A stretch of 64,000 bases of DNA from Rhodospirillaceae bacterium (GCA_016845145.1 JAERTE010000083.1:1-64000), one strand, 5' to 3'; positions 1-9,203 are shown, counted from the stretch's first letter. Notes: generated from the letters alone by a model not told the origin. Numbers and translations are program-made.

Positions 1-945
1 GGCGACGCGGACCATCTCGCGCACCAAATCCAGGCCGCAGATCATCTCCGTTACCGGGTGCTCGACCTGCAGGCGGGTATTCATTTCAATGAAATAGAAC
101 TCCCCGTCTTCATACAGAAACTCCACCGTGCCAACACTGCGATAGCCGATCTTGCGCACGGCCTCGGCAACAACATTGCCGATATTGGCGCGCGCTTCCG
201 CGTTGAGAGCGGGCGAGGGGGCTTCTTCCAGTAATTTCTGATGGCGGCGCTGCAACGAACAGTCGCGTTCGCCCAGATGCACCACATTGCCGTGGTGGTC
301 GGCCAGCACCTGGATTTCAATATGCCGCGGTCGCTTCAGGAATTTCTCGATATAGACGGCGCCGTTGCCGAATGCTTTCTCGGCCTCGGTGCTCGCAGTG
401 GAGAAGGCTTCGTCGATTTCGGCCGCCGTCTGCGCCACTTTCATGCCGCGCCCGCCACCGCCTGCCGATGCCTTGATCAGCACCGGATAGCCGATGTCGG
501 CGGCGATGGTGCGCGCATCCTCGACGCTCGTCACCTCACCGTCGGATCCCGGCACGACGGGAATACCGGCCTCGTCAACGGCCTGCTTGGCGGCGATCTT
601 GTCGCCCATCAGACGGATGTGATCGGGCGAGGGGCCGATAAACGTAAACCCGTGTTCCTCGACCATGGCGGCGAAATCGGCGTTCTCGGACAAGAAACCA
701 TAGCCCGGATGAATGGCGTCGGCGTTGGAGATCGTCGCCGCCGATAAAATGGCATGCGTGTTGAGGTAGCTTTCGCTCGCCGCCGGCGGGCCGATGCAAA
801 TGCTTTCATCCGCCAGACGGACGTGCATGGCATCGTCATCGGCGGTGGAATGAACGGCCACCGTCTTGACGCCCATTTCGCGGCATGCCCGCAGAATACG
901 AAGGGCGATTTCCCCGCGGTTGGCGATCAGTACCTTTTCGATCAT
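1..945 (-). CDS. accC: Biotin carboxylase subunit of acetyl-CoA carboxylase (3' end outside window)
   Basis: This subunit carboxylates the biotin on BCCP using ATP and bicarbonate, the first half-reaction of acetyl-CoA carboxylase in fatty acid synthesis. The visible N-terminal 315 residues begin [18 protein letters not shown], the standard biotin carboxylase start. They include the ATP-grasp glycine-rich loop ([12 protein letters not shown], around residues 156-167) and the [15 protein letters not shown] segment near residue 233. The start is the ATG whose complement lies at 943-945. The reading frame is open to the window edge, so the C-terminal part is missing. It lies 32 bp downstream of accB on the same strand, the usual accBC operon order. 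Identification is secure from the sequence. Confidence 0.97.
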   Translation of the reverse strand, partial: MIEKVLIANRGEIALRILRACREMGVKTVAVHSTADDDAMHVRLADESICIGPPAASESYLNTHAILSAATISNADAIHPGYGFLSENADFAAMVEEHGFTFIGPSPDHIRLMGDKIAAKQAVDEAGIPVVPGSDGEVTSVEDARTIAADIGYPVLIKASAGGGGRGMKVAQTAAEIDEAFSTASTEAEKAFGNGAVYIEKFLKRPRHIEIQVLADHHGNVVHLGERDCSLQRRHQKLLEEAPSPALNAEARANIGNVVAEAVRKIGYRSVGTVEFLYEDGEFYFIEMNTRLQVEHPVTEMICGLDLVREMVRVA

Positions 946-977
946 GGTGTGGCCATTCCCATCCAATTGGCCCCGAA

Positions 978-1445
978 TCACTCGATAATCGCCAAAGGCT
1001 CGCCGTATTCCACCGGCGTTTCATTTTCTACGAAGATGCGTGTCACGCGCCCGGCTCTGGGCGAGGTGATCGGATTGAAGACTTTCATGGCCTCCACCAA
1101 GAACAGCGTCTGGCCCTCGGTCACTTCGTCGCCGACCTGGACAAACACTGGAGACGACGGATCGGGGGATGTATAGGCGACGCCGACCATGGGAGATGCG
1201 ACCGTGCCCGGGTGCTGGGCCGGGTCGGGTTCGGATGAGGTTTCGGGCAACGATTGCGCGGCGGCCGCTGCTTGGCCGGCACTTCCCGCCGGCGCGGCTG
1301 CCGCAGTGACGGTCAACTGTTTGGCGACCCGGATCGACAGGCCGTCCTGGCCGTATTCGATCTCGCTTAAGCCGGTCTCATCAAGCAATCCTGCGAGCTT
1401 GCGGACGAGATCTTCGTCGATGTCTTTTTTCGGGTCTTTTGCCAT
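978..1445 (-). CDS. accB: Biotin carboxyl carrier protein of acetyl-CoA carboxylase
   Basis: BCCP carries the carboxybiotin between biotin carboxylase and carboxyltransferase. At 155 residues it has the normal length. The N-terminal 40 residues form the conserved helical head, residues 45-80 are an Ala/Pro-rich flexible linker, and residues 82-155 are the biotinyl domain. The biotinylation site is EAMKV with Lys121; most homologues read EAMKLM, so Val-Phe after the lysine is a small departure. It is the first gene of a leftward accB-accC operon, and its promoter must lie in 1446-1700, shared with the divergent thiSG gene. Confidence 0.97.
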   Translation of the reverse strand: MAKDPKKDIDEDLVRKLAGLLDETGLSEIEYGQDGLSIRVAKQLTVTAAAAPAGSAGQAAAAAQSLPETSSEPDPAQHPGTVASPMVGVAYTSPDPSSPVFVQVGDEVTEGQTLFLVEAMKVFNPITSPRAGRVTRIFVENETPVEYGEPLAIIE

Positions 1446-1723
1446 GATTTCCCTGGGTGTCCTTTTGTATCTTGTCCGTCAGGCCTGTTGTTAAGGTTTT
1501 TGCCAGCGCCGACAATGTCATTTTACTTTATAAATACCAGTGCAGCATATCATGCCGGTGCGTCTTCAAAAGGTCTAGCTGTTCGTGGTTGAACGTACCG
1601 ATACAGGGCTTCATAATCGCCCCAATTTGCTACTGGAACCCGTGGGAAACCCTGGAAAACCCTGGAAAACCCAGGAAAACCTCGGGAACACATACAATTC
1701 AAACCGGAATGAAGAGCCGCAAC
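1446..1723. promoter_or_regulatory. Divergent intergenic region between accB and thiSG
   Basis: This 278-bp stretch must hold the promoters of accB (leftward) and thiSG (rightward). It is more AT-rich than its neighbours around 1515-1560, where several promoter-like hexamers occur, but I cannot choose one. I looked for a TPP riboswitch in front of the thiamin gene and did not find the conserved CUGAGA or the second-arm consensus. The last 90 bp contain the decamer repeat listed separately. The open frame that runs into thiSG from 1457 is probably untranslated leader. Confidence 0.5.
1631..1690 (+). repeat. Six degenerate 10-bp tandem repeats upstream of thiSG
   Basis: Six consecutive decamers can be lined up without gaps: TACTGGAACC, CGTGGGAAAC, CCTGGAAAAC, CCTGGAAAAC, CCAGGAAAAC, CTCGGGAACA. 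The middle three differ at one position only. The array ends about 33 bp before the thiSG start. The 10-bp period is close to one helical turn, so the units present the same face of DNA. It could be a protein-binding array, a leader-RNA element, or a slippage product; the sequence does not decide. Confidence 0.75.
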
Positions 1724-2710
1724 ATGCGTTTGACGATCAATGGAGAAGACCGCAATTTCGACACGCCGTTAACTGTTGGCCAGTTATTGGGCCGAATCGG
1801 GCTCGATGGCCGCAAGGTTGCCGTTGAGCGCAACCGCGAAATTGTACCAAAATCCACTTATGACGGCGTCGACCTCAACGAAGGCGACAACCTGGAAATC
1901 GTACATTTTATCGGTGGCGGATCGCCTGATGATGGGGGGGACGATGACGTGCTGGAAATCGCGGGCCGGGAATTCCGGTCCCGCCTGATTATCGGTACCG
2001 GCAAGTACAAGGATTTCGAGACCAATCTTGCCGCCGCCGAAGCGGGCGGCGTGGAGATGGTTACGGTGGCGGTACGCCGGGTCAACATTGATGATCCGTC
2101 ACAACCGATGTTGACGGATTACGTCGACCCCAAGCGTTTTACTTATCTACCGAACACCGCCGGATGTTTCACCACCGACGACGCCTTGCGCACGCTCCGG
2201 CTGGCGCGCGAGGCTGGCGGTTGGGATTTGGTAAAATTGGAAATCTTGGCCGACCAGAAGACCTTGTACCCACAAGTGGTTGAAACTCTTGAGGCGACTG
2301 AGACCCTCACGCGCGAGGGTTTCAAGGTGATGGCGTACTGCTCCGACGACCCTGTGATGTGCAAGCGTATCGAGAATGCCGGTGCCGTGGCGATCATGCC
2401 CTTGGGTGCGCCCATCGGTTCCGGCCTGGGGATCCAAAACCCCGTCAACATCCGCCTGATTGTTGAGCAGACGGACGTGCCGGTGATCGTCGATGCCGGT
2501 GTTGGCACCGCATCCGATGCGGCAATTGCCATGGAATTGGGATGCGACGGCGTACTGATGAACACCGCCATTGCCGAAGCCCGCGATCCGGTACTTATGG
2601 CGCGCGCCATGAAACACGCGGTTGCGGCTGGGCGAGAAGCTTATTTGGCCGGCCGGATGCCTAAGAAGCTTTACGCGGATCCGTCATCGCCCCTAGCCGG
2701 ATTGATTTGA
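1724..2710 (+). CDS. thiG: ThiS-ThiG fusion: sulfur carrier plus thiazole synthase
   Basis: ThiG makes the thiazole phosphate half of thiamin from deoxyxylulose 5-phosphate, dehydroglycine and the sulfur on ThiS thiocarboxylate. Residues 1-66 are a complete ThiS, from MRLTINGE to the terminal-type motif HFIGGG. After a short acidic linker (SPDDGGDDD), residues 76-328 are a full ThiG with the Schiff-base lysine in WDLVKLEIL and the phosphate-binding [10 protein letters not shown] and [11 protein letters not shown] segments. I chose the ATG at 1724; an in-frame ATG at 1709 would add five residues. The ThiS di-glycine is internal here, although it must normally be a free C-terminus, so cleavage or another sulfur route is implied. 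No other thiazole-branch gene is adjacent. Confidence 0.93.
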   Translation: MRLTINGEDRNFDTPLTVGQLLGRIGLDGRKVAVERNREIVPKSTYDGVDLNEGDNLEIVHFIGGGSPDDGGDDDVLEIAGREFRSRLIIGTGKYKDFETNLAAAEAGGVEMVTVAVRRVNIDDPSQPMLTDYVDPKRFTYLPNTAGCFTTDDALRTLRLAREAGGWDLVKLEILADQKTLYPQVVETLEATETLTREGFKVMAYCSDDPVMCKRIENAGAVAIMPLGAPIGSGLGIQNPVNIRLIVEQTDVPVIVDAGVGTASDAAIAMELGCDGVLMNTAIAEARDPVLMARAMKHAVAAGREAYLAGRMPKKLYADPSSPLAGLI

Positions 2711-2750
2711 AGGCCGAATTGATCTGACGGCTGCACCCGAAAACGGCGAT

Positions 2751-4004
2751 TCAGTTGCTAGCGGTGGTCGCCGTCGCGGTTCGATGTTCTGGGAACACCA
2801 GGGTCACTTGCGTGCCGATGCCAGGCTCACTTTCTAGCGTCAGCGAGCCACCATGCATATCCATAAGCATTTTGCTGAGCGCGAGCCCCAAACCGGTTCC
2901 CTCACCGGTGCTGACAAAGCTATTGGCCACCTGACCAAAAGGTTGCAACACACGGTCAATATCGCTGGGCTCGATACCGATTCCCGTATCGGTCACGACA
3001 AAGGTGACGCGTCCCTCCGAATCTAGATCGCCGGATAAAGTAATCTTGCCACCGTCGGGCGTGAACTTGACTGCGTTTGTGAGCAGATTGAGCAAGATTT
3101 GCTTCACGCGCAAACCGTCTCCACGCAGGTATATACCTTTCGCCCTGACATGGTACGCGAGATCCTGACCTTTTTCGTCGGCGCGGTGGCGCACCATGCG
3201 CGCAACGCTTTCAATGAGGTCGCTAAGATCAATGGCGTCGTCTTCAATACGCGCTTCTCCAGCCTCGATTTTGGCGATATCGAGAATATCGGTAATTACC
3301 GCCAGCAGGTGTTGGCCGGACGCTTTGATATCCTGCACGTATTCATCGTATCGGGAATTGCCCAAAGGGCCGAACAACTCCTCCCCCAATATGTCGGAGA
3401 ACCCGATAATTGAATTCAACGGGGTGCGTAGCTCATGACTCATGTGCGCCAGGAAATTCGATTTTGCGCGATTCGCCGTTTCTTCGCGCGTTAGCGCCAG
3501 GCGTAGGTCGCGCGTGCGCAATTCAACCCGATGCTCCAATTCCCGATTGGCCTCGACCAACGCCTCACGAGTCATCTGCAGGTCGGTCACGTCCGTATAG
3601 GTGATGATGCCGTCAAACTTGTCGTTCTTCGGTTTGTGTCGCCGAACCTGAACGACGCGGCCATTGCCGAATTCCAGTTGTTCGGAAACCACAGGCTCCT
3701 GACCCGTAAGAAGGTTGTGTCTGTCGGCAGCGAGTTTCGTCGGGTCGCCCGGGCCATAGGTCCCGTTCTCGGCATGAAAAAGGGTGATTTCCGCAAGCGG
3801 TTGGTCGATTCGCAAGAATTCCGGCGGATAGTTGAGCAGGTCGACGTACGCTTGGTTCCATATTTTGATCTTGTGATTGTGATCCCAGGCCATGAATCCC
3901 TGGTCGATATGATTGGCGACAACGGATACGGGGAGTGAACCGCTGTTTTTCTCAGCACTATTTCGTCGGGGCCGGGAGTTGGTTTTGGGTCGAGAAGGAT
4001 CCAT
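2751..4004 (-). CDS. PAS-domain sensor histidine kinase
   Basis: A 417-residue soluble two-component sensor kinase without membrane segments. The N-terminal part holds a PAS-like domain (WNQAYVDLLNYPPEFLR and TYTDVTDLQ), then a short coiled coil, then HisKA with the phospho-accepting histidine in FLAHMSHELRTPLNS. The HATPase domain shows N, G1 and G2 boxes (LLTNAVKFTPDGG, VVTDTGIGIE, GEGTGLGLALSKML). The ligand is unknown. I prefer the ATG at 4004 with GGAGA eight bases upstream over a GTG at 4037. No response regulator is adjacent; the divergent neighbour is a TetR regulator. It resembles the large alphaproteobacterial group of orphan PAS kinases. Confidence 0.88.
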   Translation of the reverse strand: MDPSRPKTNSRPRRNSAEKNSGSLPVSVVANHIDQGFMAWDHNHKIKIWNQAYVDLLNYPPEFLRIDQPLAEITLFHAENGTYGPGDPTKLAADRHNLLTGQEPVVSEQLEFGNGRVVQVRRHKPKNDKFDGIITYTDVTDLQMTREALVEANRELEHRVELRTRDLRLALTREETANRAKSNFLAHMSHELRTPLNSIIGFSDILGEELFGPLGNSRYDEYVQDIKASGQHLLAVITDILDIAKIEAGEARIEDDAIDLSDLIESVARMVRHRADEKGQDLAYHVRAKGIYLRGDGLRVKQILLNLLTNAVKFTPDGGKITLSGDLDSEGRVTFVVTDTGIGIEPSDIDRVLQPFGQVANSFVSTGEGTGLGLALSKMLMDMHGGSLTLESEPGIGTQVTLVFPEHRTATATTASN

Positions 4005-4207
4005 GCTGGATGTCTCCGACACTTTGCACAGCCTCACGTTGGGTTTTTAGGGTGCGAGGCAAGGCAAAAAATTATTCGTCTTTTGCGCGAAGAACAAGGG
4101 GGTATTCACAGCCATTCATCCAGCCGGACCGCGGCTTCACGAAAAAGTTATCAATGCCCCTGTATGAAAAAGGGTAACAAAGAGGGGTCTTTTCACAACG
4201 CCACAGG

Positions 4208-4795
4208 ATGAAATCATTGCCCCGACCACGGGAATTCGACCGCGAAGACGTATTAGAGCGCGCCATGCAGGTATTTTGGTCGAAGGGATTTGCAGCGACT
4301 TCGATCACCAATCTGACGGATGCCATGGAATTGTCGAAAAGCAGCCTTTACGACACCTTTGGTTCCAAACATGACCTGTTCCTTGAAGCCATGGATTATT
4401 ACCGTGAGAACGTTACCGTTCAGGTAAGAGCCGCTGTCGATTTACAAAAACCAGCCATTCAGGTGATCTCGGCGGTGCTGACCCGAGCGGTTGATCGCAT
4501 CCTGCATCCGGATGGCCGGCGTGGATGTTTCTTGAACAATTGCGCGGTTGAAGTCGGGTCCACCGATCCCCAAGCGGCAGCTAGGTGCCGTGCCGGCTTG
4601 GCGGTAATGGAAGAAACCTTTCTCAAACTGGTGCATCGCGCGCAAAACGAGGGTGCTATTTCGCCAGAGCGCGATCCTCAGTCGTTGGCGCGCTATCTGA
4701 CCAGCACCATTAACGGTATTATGGTGATCGGCAAGGCGAACCCGGACCGGGGCGTGCTTGAAGACATCGTCGCAGTTGCGGTTCGAAACCTGTAG
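4208..4795 (+). CDS. TetR-family transcriptional regulator
   Basis: A 195-residue one-component regulator. The N-terminal helix-turn-helix lies at about residues 10-56 (FDREDVLERAMQVFWSKGF, then ITNLTDAMELSKSSLYDTFG), the usual TetR_N pattern. The C-terminal ligand domain has the GCFLNNCAVE motif seen in AcrR/NemR-like members. It faces away from the PAS kinase gene across 203 bp that must contain both promoters. Its target and ligand are unknown. TetR regulators usually repress themselves and a divergent gene, but the kinase is not an obvious target. Confidence 0.9.
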   Translation: MKSLPRPREFDREDVLERAMQVFWSKGFAATSITNLTDAMELSKSSLYDTFGSKHDLFLEAMDYYRENVTVQVRAAVDLQKPAIQVISAVLTRAVDRILHPDGRRGCFLNNCAVEVGSTDPQAAARCRAGLAVMEETFLKLVHRAQNEGAISPERDPQSLARYLTSTINGIMVIGKANPDRGVLEDIVAVAVRNL

Positions 4796-4807
4796 ATTGT
4801 AAGAATT

Positions 4808-6253
4808 TTAAGCGTTGCCGGTGCCAGGATCGCGCATCAAAAACGCCGGTACATGATCGCCTAGTCCCTTGACCGGGCCGTCATTTTTGGATTTGTCGTT
4901 TTCTTCGCGTTTGGGCCGTCGGTCGGCATCCTTGGATTGGCGCGGTTTTTCAGCGCGTTTGCGGCGTTGTTTGGGCTCGCGTTCTGGCTTTCTTTCGGGC
5001 CGTGTCTCGGCGCGATCATCTGCGCGTGCTTCACTTGTTTCTTTGCTCGTTTCTTCTTCATCTACCGCTGGTTTCTGCGGTGTATCGTCATCCATTGGGG
5101 GGATCGGCTTGCCGATGGTCTCCTCGATGGCGCGCAGATACTTGCGATCTTCCGAAGTTGCGATGGTAAAGGCCCGGCCTTCGCGCCCGGCGCGGCCCGT
5201 CCGGCCAATGCGGTGCACGTAATCTTCGGCGTGCGTCGGAACATCGAAATTGAACACGTGGCTCATTTCTGGAATGTCCAGGCCGCGCGCCGCAACATCG
5301 GAGCACACCATATATTTGACATCACCGTTCTTGAAACTGGCCAGCGTTTCCATGCGCACAGATTGCGCCATGTCCCCGTGCAGACGCGCCGCTTCCAGCC
5401 CGTGCCGATTGAGCGAGCGGTGCACGATATCGACGTCGCGTTTGCGATTGCAAAAAATCAGGGCGTTGCGCGGGTTTTCGGCCACGATCAACTTGCGCAG
5501 CGCTTCGCGTTTCATTTTCTGATCGGCACCCGGCTTGCGGTCCTTGGGCCGACCCAACATCACCAATCCTTGCGTGATGGTCGATGCCGTCGTAGACGGA
5601 CGCGCCACCGTTATTTCCTTGGGGTTCATCAAGAACCGCTCGGCCAACTTACGGATAGCTGGCGGCATGGTCGCCGAGAACAGCAGCGTGGTCCGCAACG
5701 GCGGCAACATGCCCGCAATGCGCTCGACATCGGGTATGAACCCCATATCGAGCATGCGATCCGACTCGTCGATGACGAACACTTTGACATCGTTGAGCAG
5801 CAAATAGCCGCGCTCAAACATATCGATCAGGCGGCCGGGCGTGGCGATCAAAACATCGACGCCGCGGTTCAGCACCTTGGCTTGGTCGGCCAAGTTCTCG
5901 CCGCCAATCAGCAACGCCTTGGAAAGTTTGTGATGTTTGCCATATGTATCGAAGCTTTCCGCCACCTGGGCCGCCAATTCACGGGTCGGCTCGAGGATCA
6001 GGGAGCGCGGCATGCGCGCCTTGGCCCGGCCGGCAGCCAGAATATCGATCATCGGCAGCGTAAACGATGCTGTCTTGCCGGTACCCGTTTGGGCGCAGCC
6101 GCAGATATCACGCCCCATGAGTACATAGGGGATGGCCTCGGCCTGGATAGGCGTCGGTTCTGAATATCCTGCGTCAGCAATTGCGCGCAGGACGTCTTCA
6201 CTAAGTCCAAGATCGGAGAAGGTCATATAACCGGGGTGTTCCGTCGCCGCCAT
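4808..6253 (-). CDS. RhlE-type DEAD-box RNA helicase with DESD motif II
   Basis: An ATP-dependent RNA helicase of 481 residues, expected to act in ribosome assembly or RNA turnover. Visible motifs in order: Q motif (PTPIQAEAIP, about 33-42), motif I AQTGTGKT (54-61), Ib TPGR, motif II DESD (162-165) instead of DEAD, motif III SAT, then SDVAARGLD and HRIGRTGR in the second RecA domain. A charged Lys/Arg/Glu-rich tail of about 100 residues follows, as in RhlE proteins, ending in a GDHVPAFL segment. The Ala-to-Ser change in motif II is clear at the codon level (TCG). It converges with the TetR gene and is divergent from the hydrolase at 6380. Confidence 0.93.
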   Translation of the reverse strand: MAATEHPGYMTFSDLGLSEDVLRAIADAGYSEPTPIQAEAIPYVLMGRDICGCAQTGTGKTASFTLPMIDILAAGRAKARMPRSLILEPTRELAAQVAESFDTYGKHHKLSKALLIGGENLADQAKVLNRGVDVLIATPGRLIDMFERGYLLLNDVKVFVIDESDRMLDMGFIPDVERIAGMLPPLRTTLLFSATMPPAIRKLAERFLMNPKEITVARPSTTASTITQGLVMLGRPKDRKPGADQKMKREALRKLIVAENPRNALIFCNRKRDVDIVHRSLNRHGLEAARLHGDMAQSVRMETLASFKNGDVKYMVCSDVAARGLDIPEMSHVFNFDVPTHAEDYVHRIGRTGRAGREGRAFTIATSEDRKYLRAIEETIGKPIPPMDDDTPQKPAVDEEETSKETSEARADDRAETRPERKPEREPKQRRKRAEKPRQSKDADRRPKREENDKSKNDGPVKGLGDHVPAFLMRDPGTGNA

Positions 6254-6379
6254 TGCGGCTGTTTGCCGGTGGAAAATGCTTTGTGCGGCGCAATACTAGG
6301 GTTTTCTTGTGACAAGTCAATGACCCGGTGCCGCTCGGCACTTGGCCTTGCCAGTGAGGGGCGGTAGGTTGCTCCGATC

Positions 6380-7087
6380 ATGACCAAATCAACGCCACTG
6401 ATTTTACTGCCGGGCCTGCTATGTGATGCCGCACTTTGGGCGCCGCAAGTCCAAGCGCTGGCGGATTTGAGCGAGTGCCACGTCGCTGACATGACCCAAG
6501 ACGAGACCATCGTCGGCATGGCCCAACGGGTTTTGGAGCGCGCGCCTGAGCGTTTTGCCTTGGCCGGGCTCTCGATGGGCGGTTACTGCGCGTTTGAGAT
6601 GATGCGCATGGCGCCCGACCGGGTCGAGAAGTTGGCATTGCTCGATACTTCGGCTGAGCCCGATACGCCCGAACGCACAGCCGCGCGCCGCGAGCTTGTC
6701 GGAAAGGCGGGCACCGGCGTAGACGGGTTCAGCAGTGTCGTAGAAGGACACCTCAGGACCTTCGTGCATCCGAACCGGTTGGACGACGCTGTGCTGATGG
6801 AGACAATCCGCGCGTCTGCCCACAATATCGGCGCGGAGGCTTACAGGCGTCAACAATCGGCGATTATCGCCCGGCGCGACCAGGGGCCAGGCCTTGCCGA
6901 TATTTCTTGCCCCACTTTGGTATTGGTCGGACGCCAGGATGCTTTGACGCCTTTGGCGTTGCACGAGACCATTGCGGCGGGTATTCCGGGCGCACGCCTT
7001 GAGGTGATCGAAGATTGTGGTCATCTGACCACCCTTGAGCGCCCCGAGGCCGTCAATAGGGCTCTCAGAAATTGGATGGAGGACTAA
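6380..7087 (+). CDS. Alpha/beta-fold hydrolase
   Basis: A 235-residue serine hydrolase of the alpha/beta fold. The nucleophile elbow is GLSMGGY, the acid is the Asp in LVGRQDALTP and the histidine is in DCGHLTTLERPE, so the triad is complete. The oxyanion strand begins LILLPGLLCDAALW, typical of lactonase or esterase-like members. The substrate cannot be read from the sequence. It ends two bases before the gamma-carbonic anhydrase-like gene, and meaB overlaps that gene, so 6380-8621 looks like one operon. Confidence 0.9.
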   Translation: MTKSTPLILLPGLLCDAALWAPQVQALADLSECHVADMTQDETIVGMAQRVLERAPERFALAGLSMGGYCAFEMMRMAPDRVEKLALLDTSAEPDTPERTAARRELVGKAGTGVDGFSSVVEGHLRTFVHPNRLDDAVLMETIRASAHNIGAEAYRRQQSAIIARRDQGPGLADISCPTLVLVGRQDALTPLALHETIAAGIPGARLEVIEDCGHLTTLERPEAVNRALRNWMED

Positions 7088-7089
7088 GC

Positions 7090-7665
7090 GTGCTTGGAAG
7101 TATTTTGTCCGTGCGCGGCGGCACGCCGAAAATTGCCGACGACGCTTTCATCGCCTCGACGGCGGTGATTATAGGCGACGTCGAAATCGGGGCCGGATCG
7201 AACATTTGGTATCATTGCGTGCTACGCGGTGATATCCACGAAATCCGCGTCGGCAAGAACACCAACATCCAGGACGGCACCGTCGTGCATGTGGCGCGCA
7301 ACCGCTTCGGCACCTACATCGGCGACGACGTGACCATCGGCCACATGGCGCTGATCCATGCCTGTACGCTGGAGAACGGCTCGATGGTCGGCATGCATGC
7401 CACGGTCATGGATGGCTGCGTCGTGGAGGAGGGCGCATTGGTCGCCGCCGGCGCCCTGGTAACACCGGGCAAACGAGTCAAAGCCGGAGAGATGTGGGGC
7501 GGCTCGCCGGCGCGGTTCATCCGCAAGGTGTCGGAAAGCGACGTCGCCATGATCAACCGCATCGCGCCGGGCTACGTGGAACTGGGCAGTGAATACCGCG
7601 ATGCCGGTCTGGATTTGCGGCAGGCGGGACCACTGGCCGGCCCTGCTGAGGAAGCCGCTGAATGA
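7090..7665 (+). CDS. Gamma-carbonic anhydrase / hexapeptide-repeat protein
   Basis: A left-handed beta-helix protein of 191 residues in the YrdA/PaaY/gamma-CA-like family. The hexapeptide turns run from IIGDVEIGAG through TVVHVARN and VTIGHMALIHACT to VEEGALVAAGALVTPGK. The two histidines of IGHMALIH and the upstream His in VVHV match the family's metal ligands. Enzyme activity is often not demonstrated in this subfamily. The start is a GTG at 7090, where homologues begin; a TTG at 7072 is also in frame. It sits between the hydrolase (2 bp away) and meaB (4-bp overlap). Confidence 0.88.
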   Translation: MLGSILSVRGGTPKIADDAFIASTAVIIGDVEIGAGSNIWYHCVLRGDIHEIRVGKNTNIQDGTVVHVARNRFGTYIGDDVTIGHMALIHACTLENGSMVGMHATVMDGCVVEEGALVAAGALVTPGKRVKAGEMWGGSPARFIRKVSESDVAMINRIAPGYVELGSEYRDAGLDLRQAGPLAGPAEEAAE

Positions 7666-8621
7666 ACGCTGTCGCCAATTTGGTTGAGCGCGTGCTCGCC
7701 GGTGAGACCCGCGCCATGGCGCGCATGATGTCCTATGCCGAGTCGACCCGCCCCGAACACCGTGCGCAACTGGCCGGCATCTATGGCCATGCCGGCAAGG
7801 CGCATCTGGTGGGGCTGACCGGCGTGCCGGGTAGCGGTAAATCAACGCTGGTGCGCTCCATGACCCTGGCCTTGCGCGAACAAGGCAAGCGTGTCGGCAT
7901 CGTCGCCGTTGATCCATCCAGCCCGTTCTCAGGCGGTGCTATCTTGGGTGATAGAGTGCGTATGGCCGATCTTGCTACGGATGACGGTGTGTTTATCCGT
8001 TCGCTGGCGACGCGCGGCTCGCTGGGCGGACTGGCGCGCGCCGCGCTGGATACGGCGGATGTGTTGGATGCGGCGGGCTTCGATGTGGTGCTGATCGAGA
8101 CCGTCGGCGTTGGCCAAGACGAAGTGGATATCGCCACCGCCGCCCACACCGTTATCGTCGTTTCAGCCCCTGGCCTGGGCGACGGCATTCAGGCGATCAA
8201 GGCAGGCGTGCTGGAAATTGCCGATATGCACGTGGTGTCCAAATGTGACCGCCCGGATGCTCACAAGACGGTCAGCGACCTGAAGGCGATGTTGGGATTG
8301 GGCCTGACGGGGCGTGGGCCGTCGGAATGGGACGTGCCGGTGATTCCCACCAGTGCGGAGACGGGCGAGGGGATAGAGACCTTGGTCGAGACCATCGGCG
8401 CGCATGGCGATCACCTCAATGCATCTGGTGAGTTGGCGGAACGCCAGCGCAAGATCGCCGAAATGCGAGTGTTGAAAACCGCCGAGGACATCGTTCGCGA
8501 CCGCATCGAAGCGGAAAGGGATGGCGGACTGGGGCCGCTGCTGGACCAGGCGGCAGCGCGCGAAACGGATCCGTTGACGGCGGCGCACAAGTTGCTGCGC
8601 GACTTGAAGCTTGAGCAGTAA
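7662..8621 (+). CDS. meaB: MeaB-type G3E GTPase, mutase chaperone
   Basis: MeaB-type GTPases gate adenosylcobalamin delivery to, and protect, methylmalonyl-CoA mutase. At 319 residues this has the usual size. The P-loop is GVPGSGKSTL (about residues 46-55), switch segments follow (VAVDPSSPFSGGAILGDRVR and IETVGVGQDEVD), the base-specificity motif is SKCD, and a C-terminal dimerisation arm is present. It overlaps the preceding gene by 4 bp. No methylmalonyl-CoA mutase is next to it. The IcmF mutase at 29869 carries its own fused GTPase, so this free MeaB probably serves another mutase outside the window. Confidence 0.93.
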   Translation: MNAVANLVERVLAGETRAMARMMSYAESTRPEHRAQLAGIYGHAGKAHLVGLTGVPGSGKSTLVRSMTLALREQGKRVGIVAVDPSSPFSGGAILGDRVRMADLATDDGVFIRSLATRGSLGGLARAALDTADVLDAAGFDVVLIETVGVGQDEVDIATAAHTVIVVSAPGLGDGIQAIKAGVLEIADMHVVSKCDRPDAHKTVSDLKAMLGLGLTGRGPSEWDVPVIPTSAETGEGIETLVETIGAHGDHLNASGELAERQRKIAEMRVLKTAEDIVRDRIEAERDGGLGPLLDQAAARETDPLTAAHKLLRDLKLEQ

Positions 8622-8656
8622 CGCCTTTAAGTGACTCAGTTTTTAGGAGGGGTGGA

Positions 8657-9067
8657 ATGGCCGAGGAGCATCTGAAGTACCTGCGTGAACAACCCACGCC
8701 CTACGCTAAATTTCTCGGCATTCACTACACCGATGCCTCGCCCGATCTGATCAAGGCGGAGCTCGAGGTGCGCCAGGAGTTGTGCACCAAACCAGATATT
8801 CTGCACGGCGGAGCGGTGATGTCGATAGCCGACAATCTGGGCGGTGCGGCGACGGTGTTGAACCTGCCGCCCGACACCTGGACGACGACGATTGAGAGCA
8901 AAACCAACTTCCTGGCCGCCATTCCCATGGGTCAGAAGGCGTTGGCTGAATGCCGCCCCGTTCACCGTGGCCGCACCACCATGGTCTGGGAGACGACCAT
9001 CACCCGCGAAGACGGCAAACCCGCCGCCATCGTCACCCAGACTCAGTTGGTGTTGACGAAATCGTAG
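8657..9067 (+). CDS. PaaI-family hotdog thioesterase
   Basis: A 136-residue single-hotdog acyl-CoA thioesterase. The HGGAVMSIADNLGG segment holds the conserved HGG turn and the catalytic acid position, followed by the TTTIESKTNFLAAIP strand-helix and a strand ending in TQTQLVL, all typical of PaaI/YbgC-like enzymes. It has a strong AGGAGG-like site (TTTAGGAGGGG) just before the ATG at 8657. It lies 35 bp after meaB on the same strand and may be cotranscribed. The acyl substrate is not evident. Confidence 0.88.
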   Translation: MAEEHLKYLREQPTPYAKFLGIHYTDASPDLIKAELEVRQELCTKPDILHGGAVMSIADNLGGAATVLNLPPDTWTTTIESKTNFLAAIPMGQKALAECRPVHRGRTTMVWETTITREDGKPAAIVTQTQLVLTKS

Positions 9068-9203
9068 AACGTCGCTGACGCGCTGGCCAATCCAATCGGA
9101 TATAGCGGTCGCTCAAGTCTCGATACCTGAACACCGGACAATAATTTCAATCGAAAAAGGCGGCGGAAGTTGCCTCGACTCGGACACATTCGAAGGTGCG
9201 TTC

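Noticed and set aside
1446-1723. TPP riboswitch before thiSG
   Set aside because: The conserved CUGAGA and the second-arm consensus are absent from the leader.
4937-6163. 408-residue open frame on the plus strand
   Set aside because: It is antisense to the DEAD-box-type helicase gene, whose motifs are clear. The product is His/Arg-rich with no domain.
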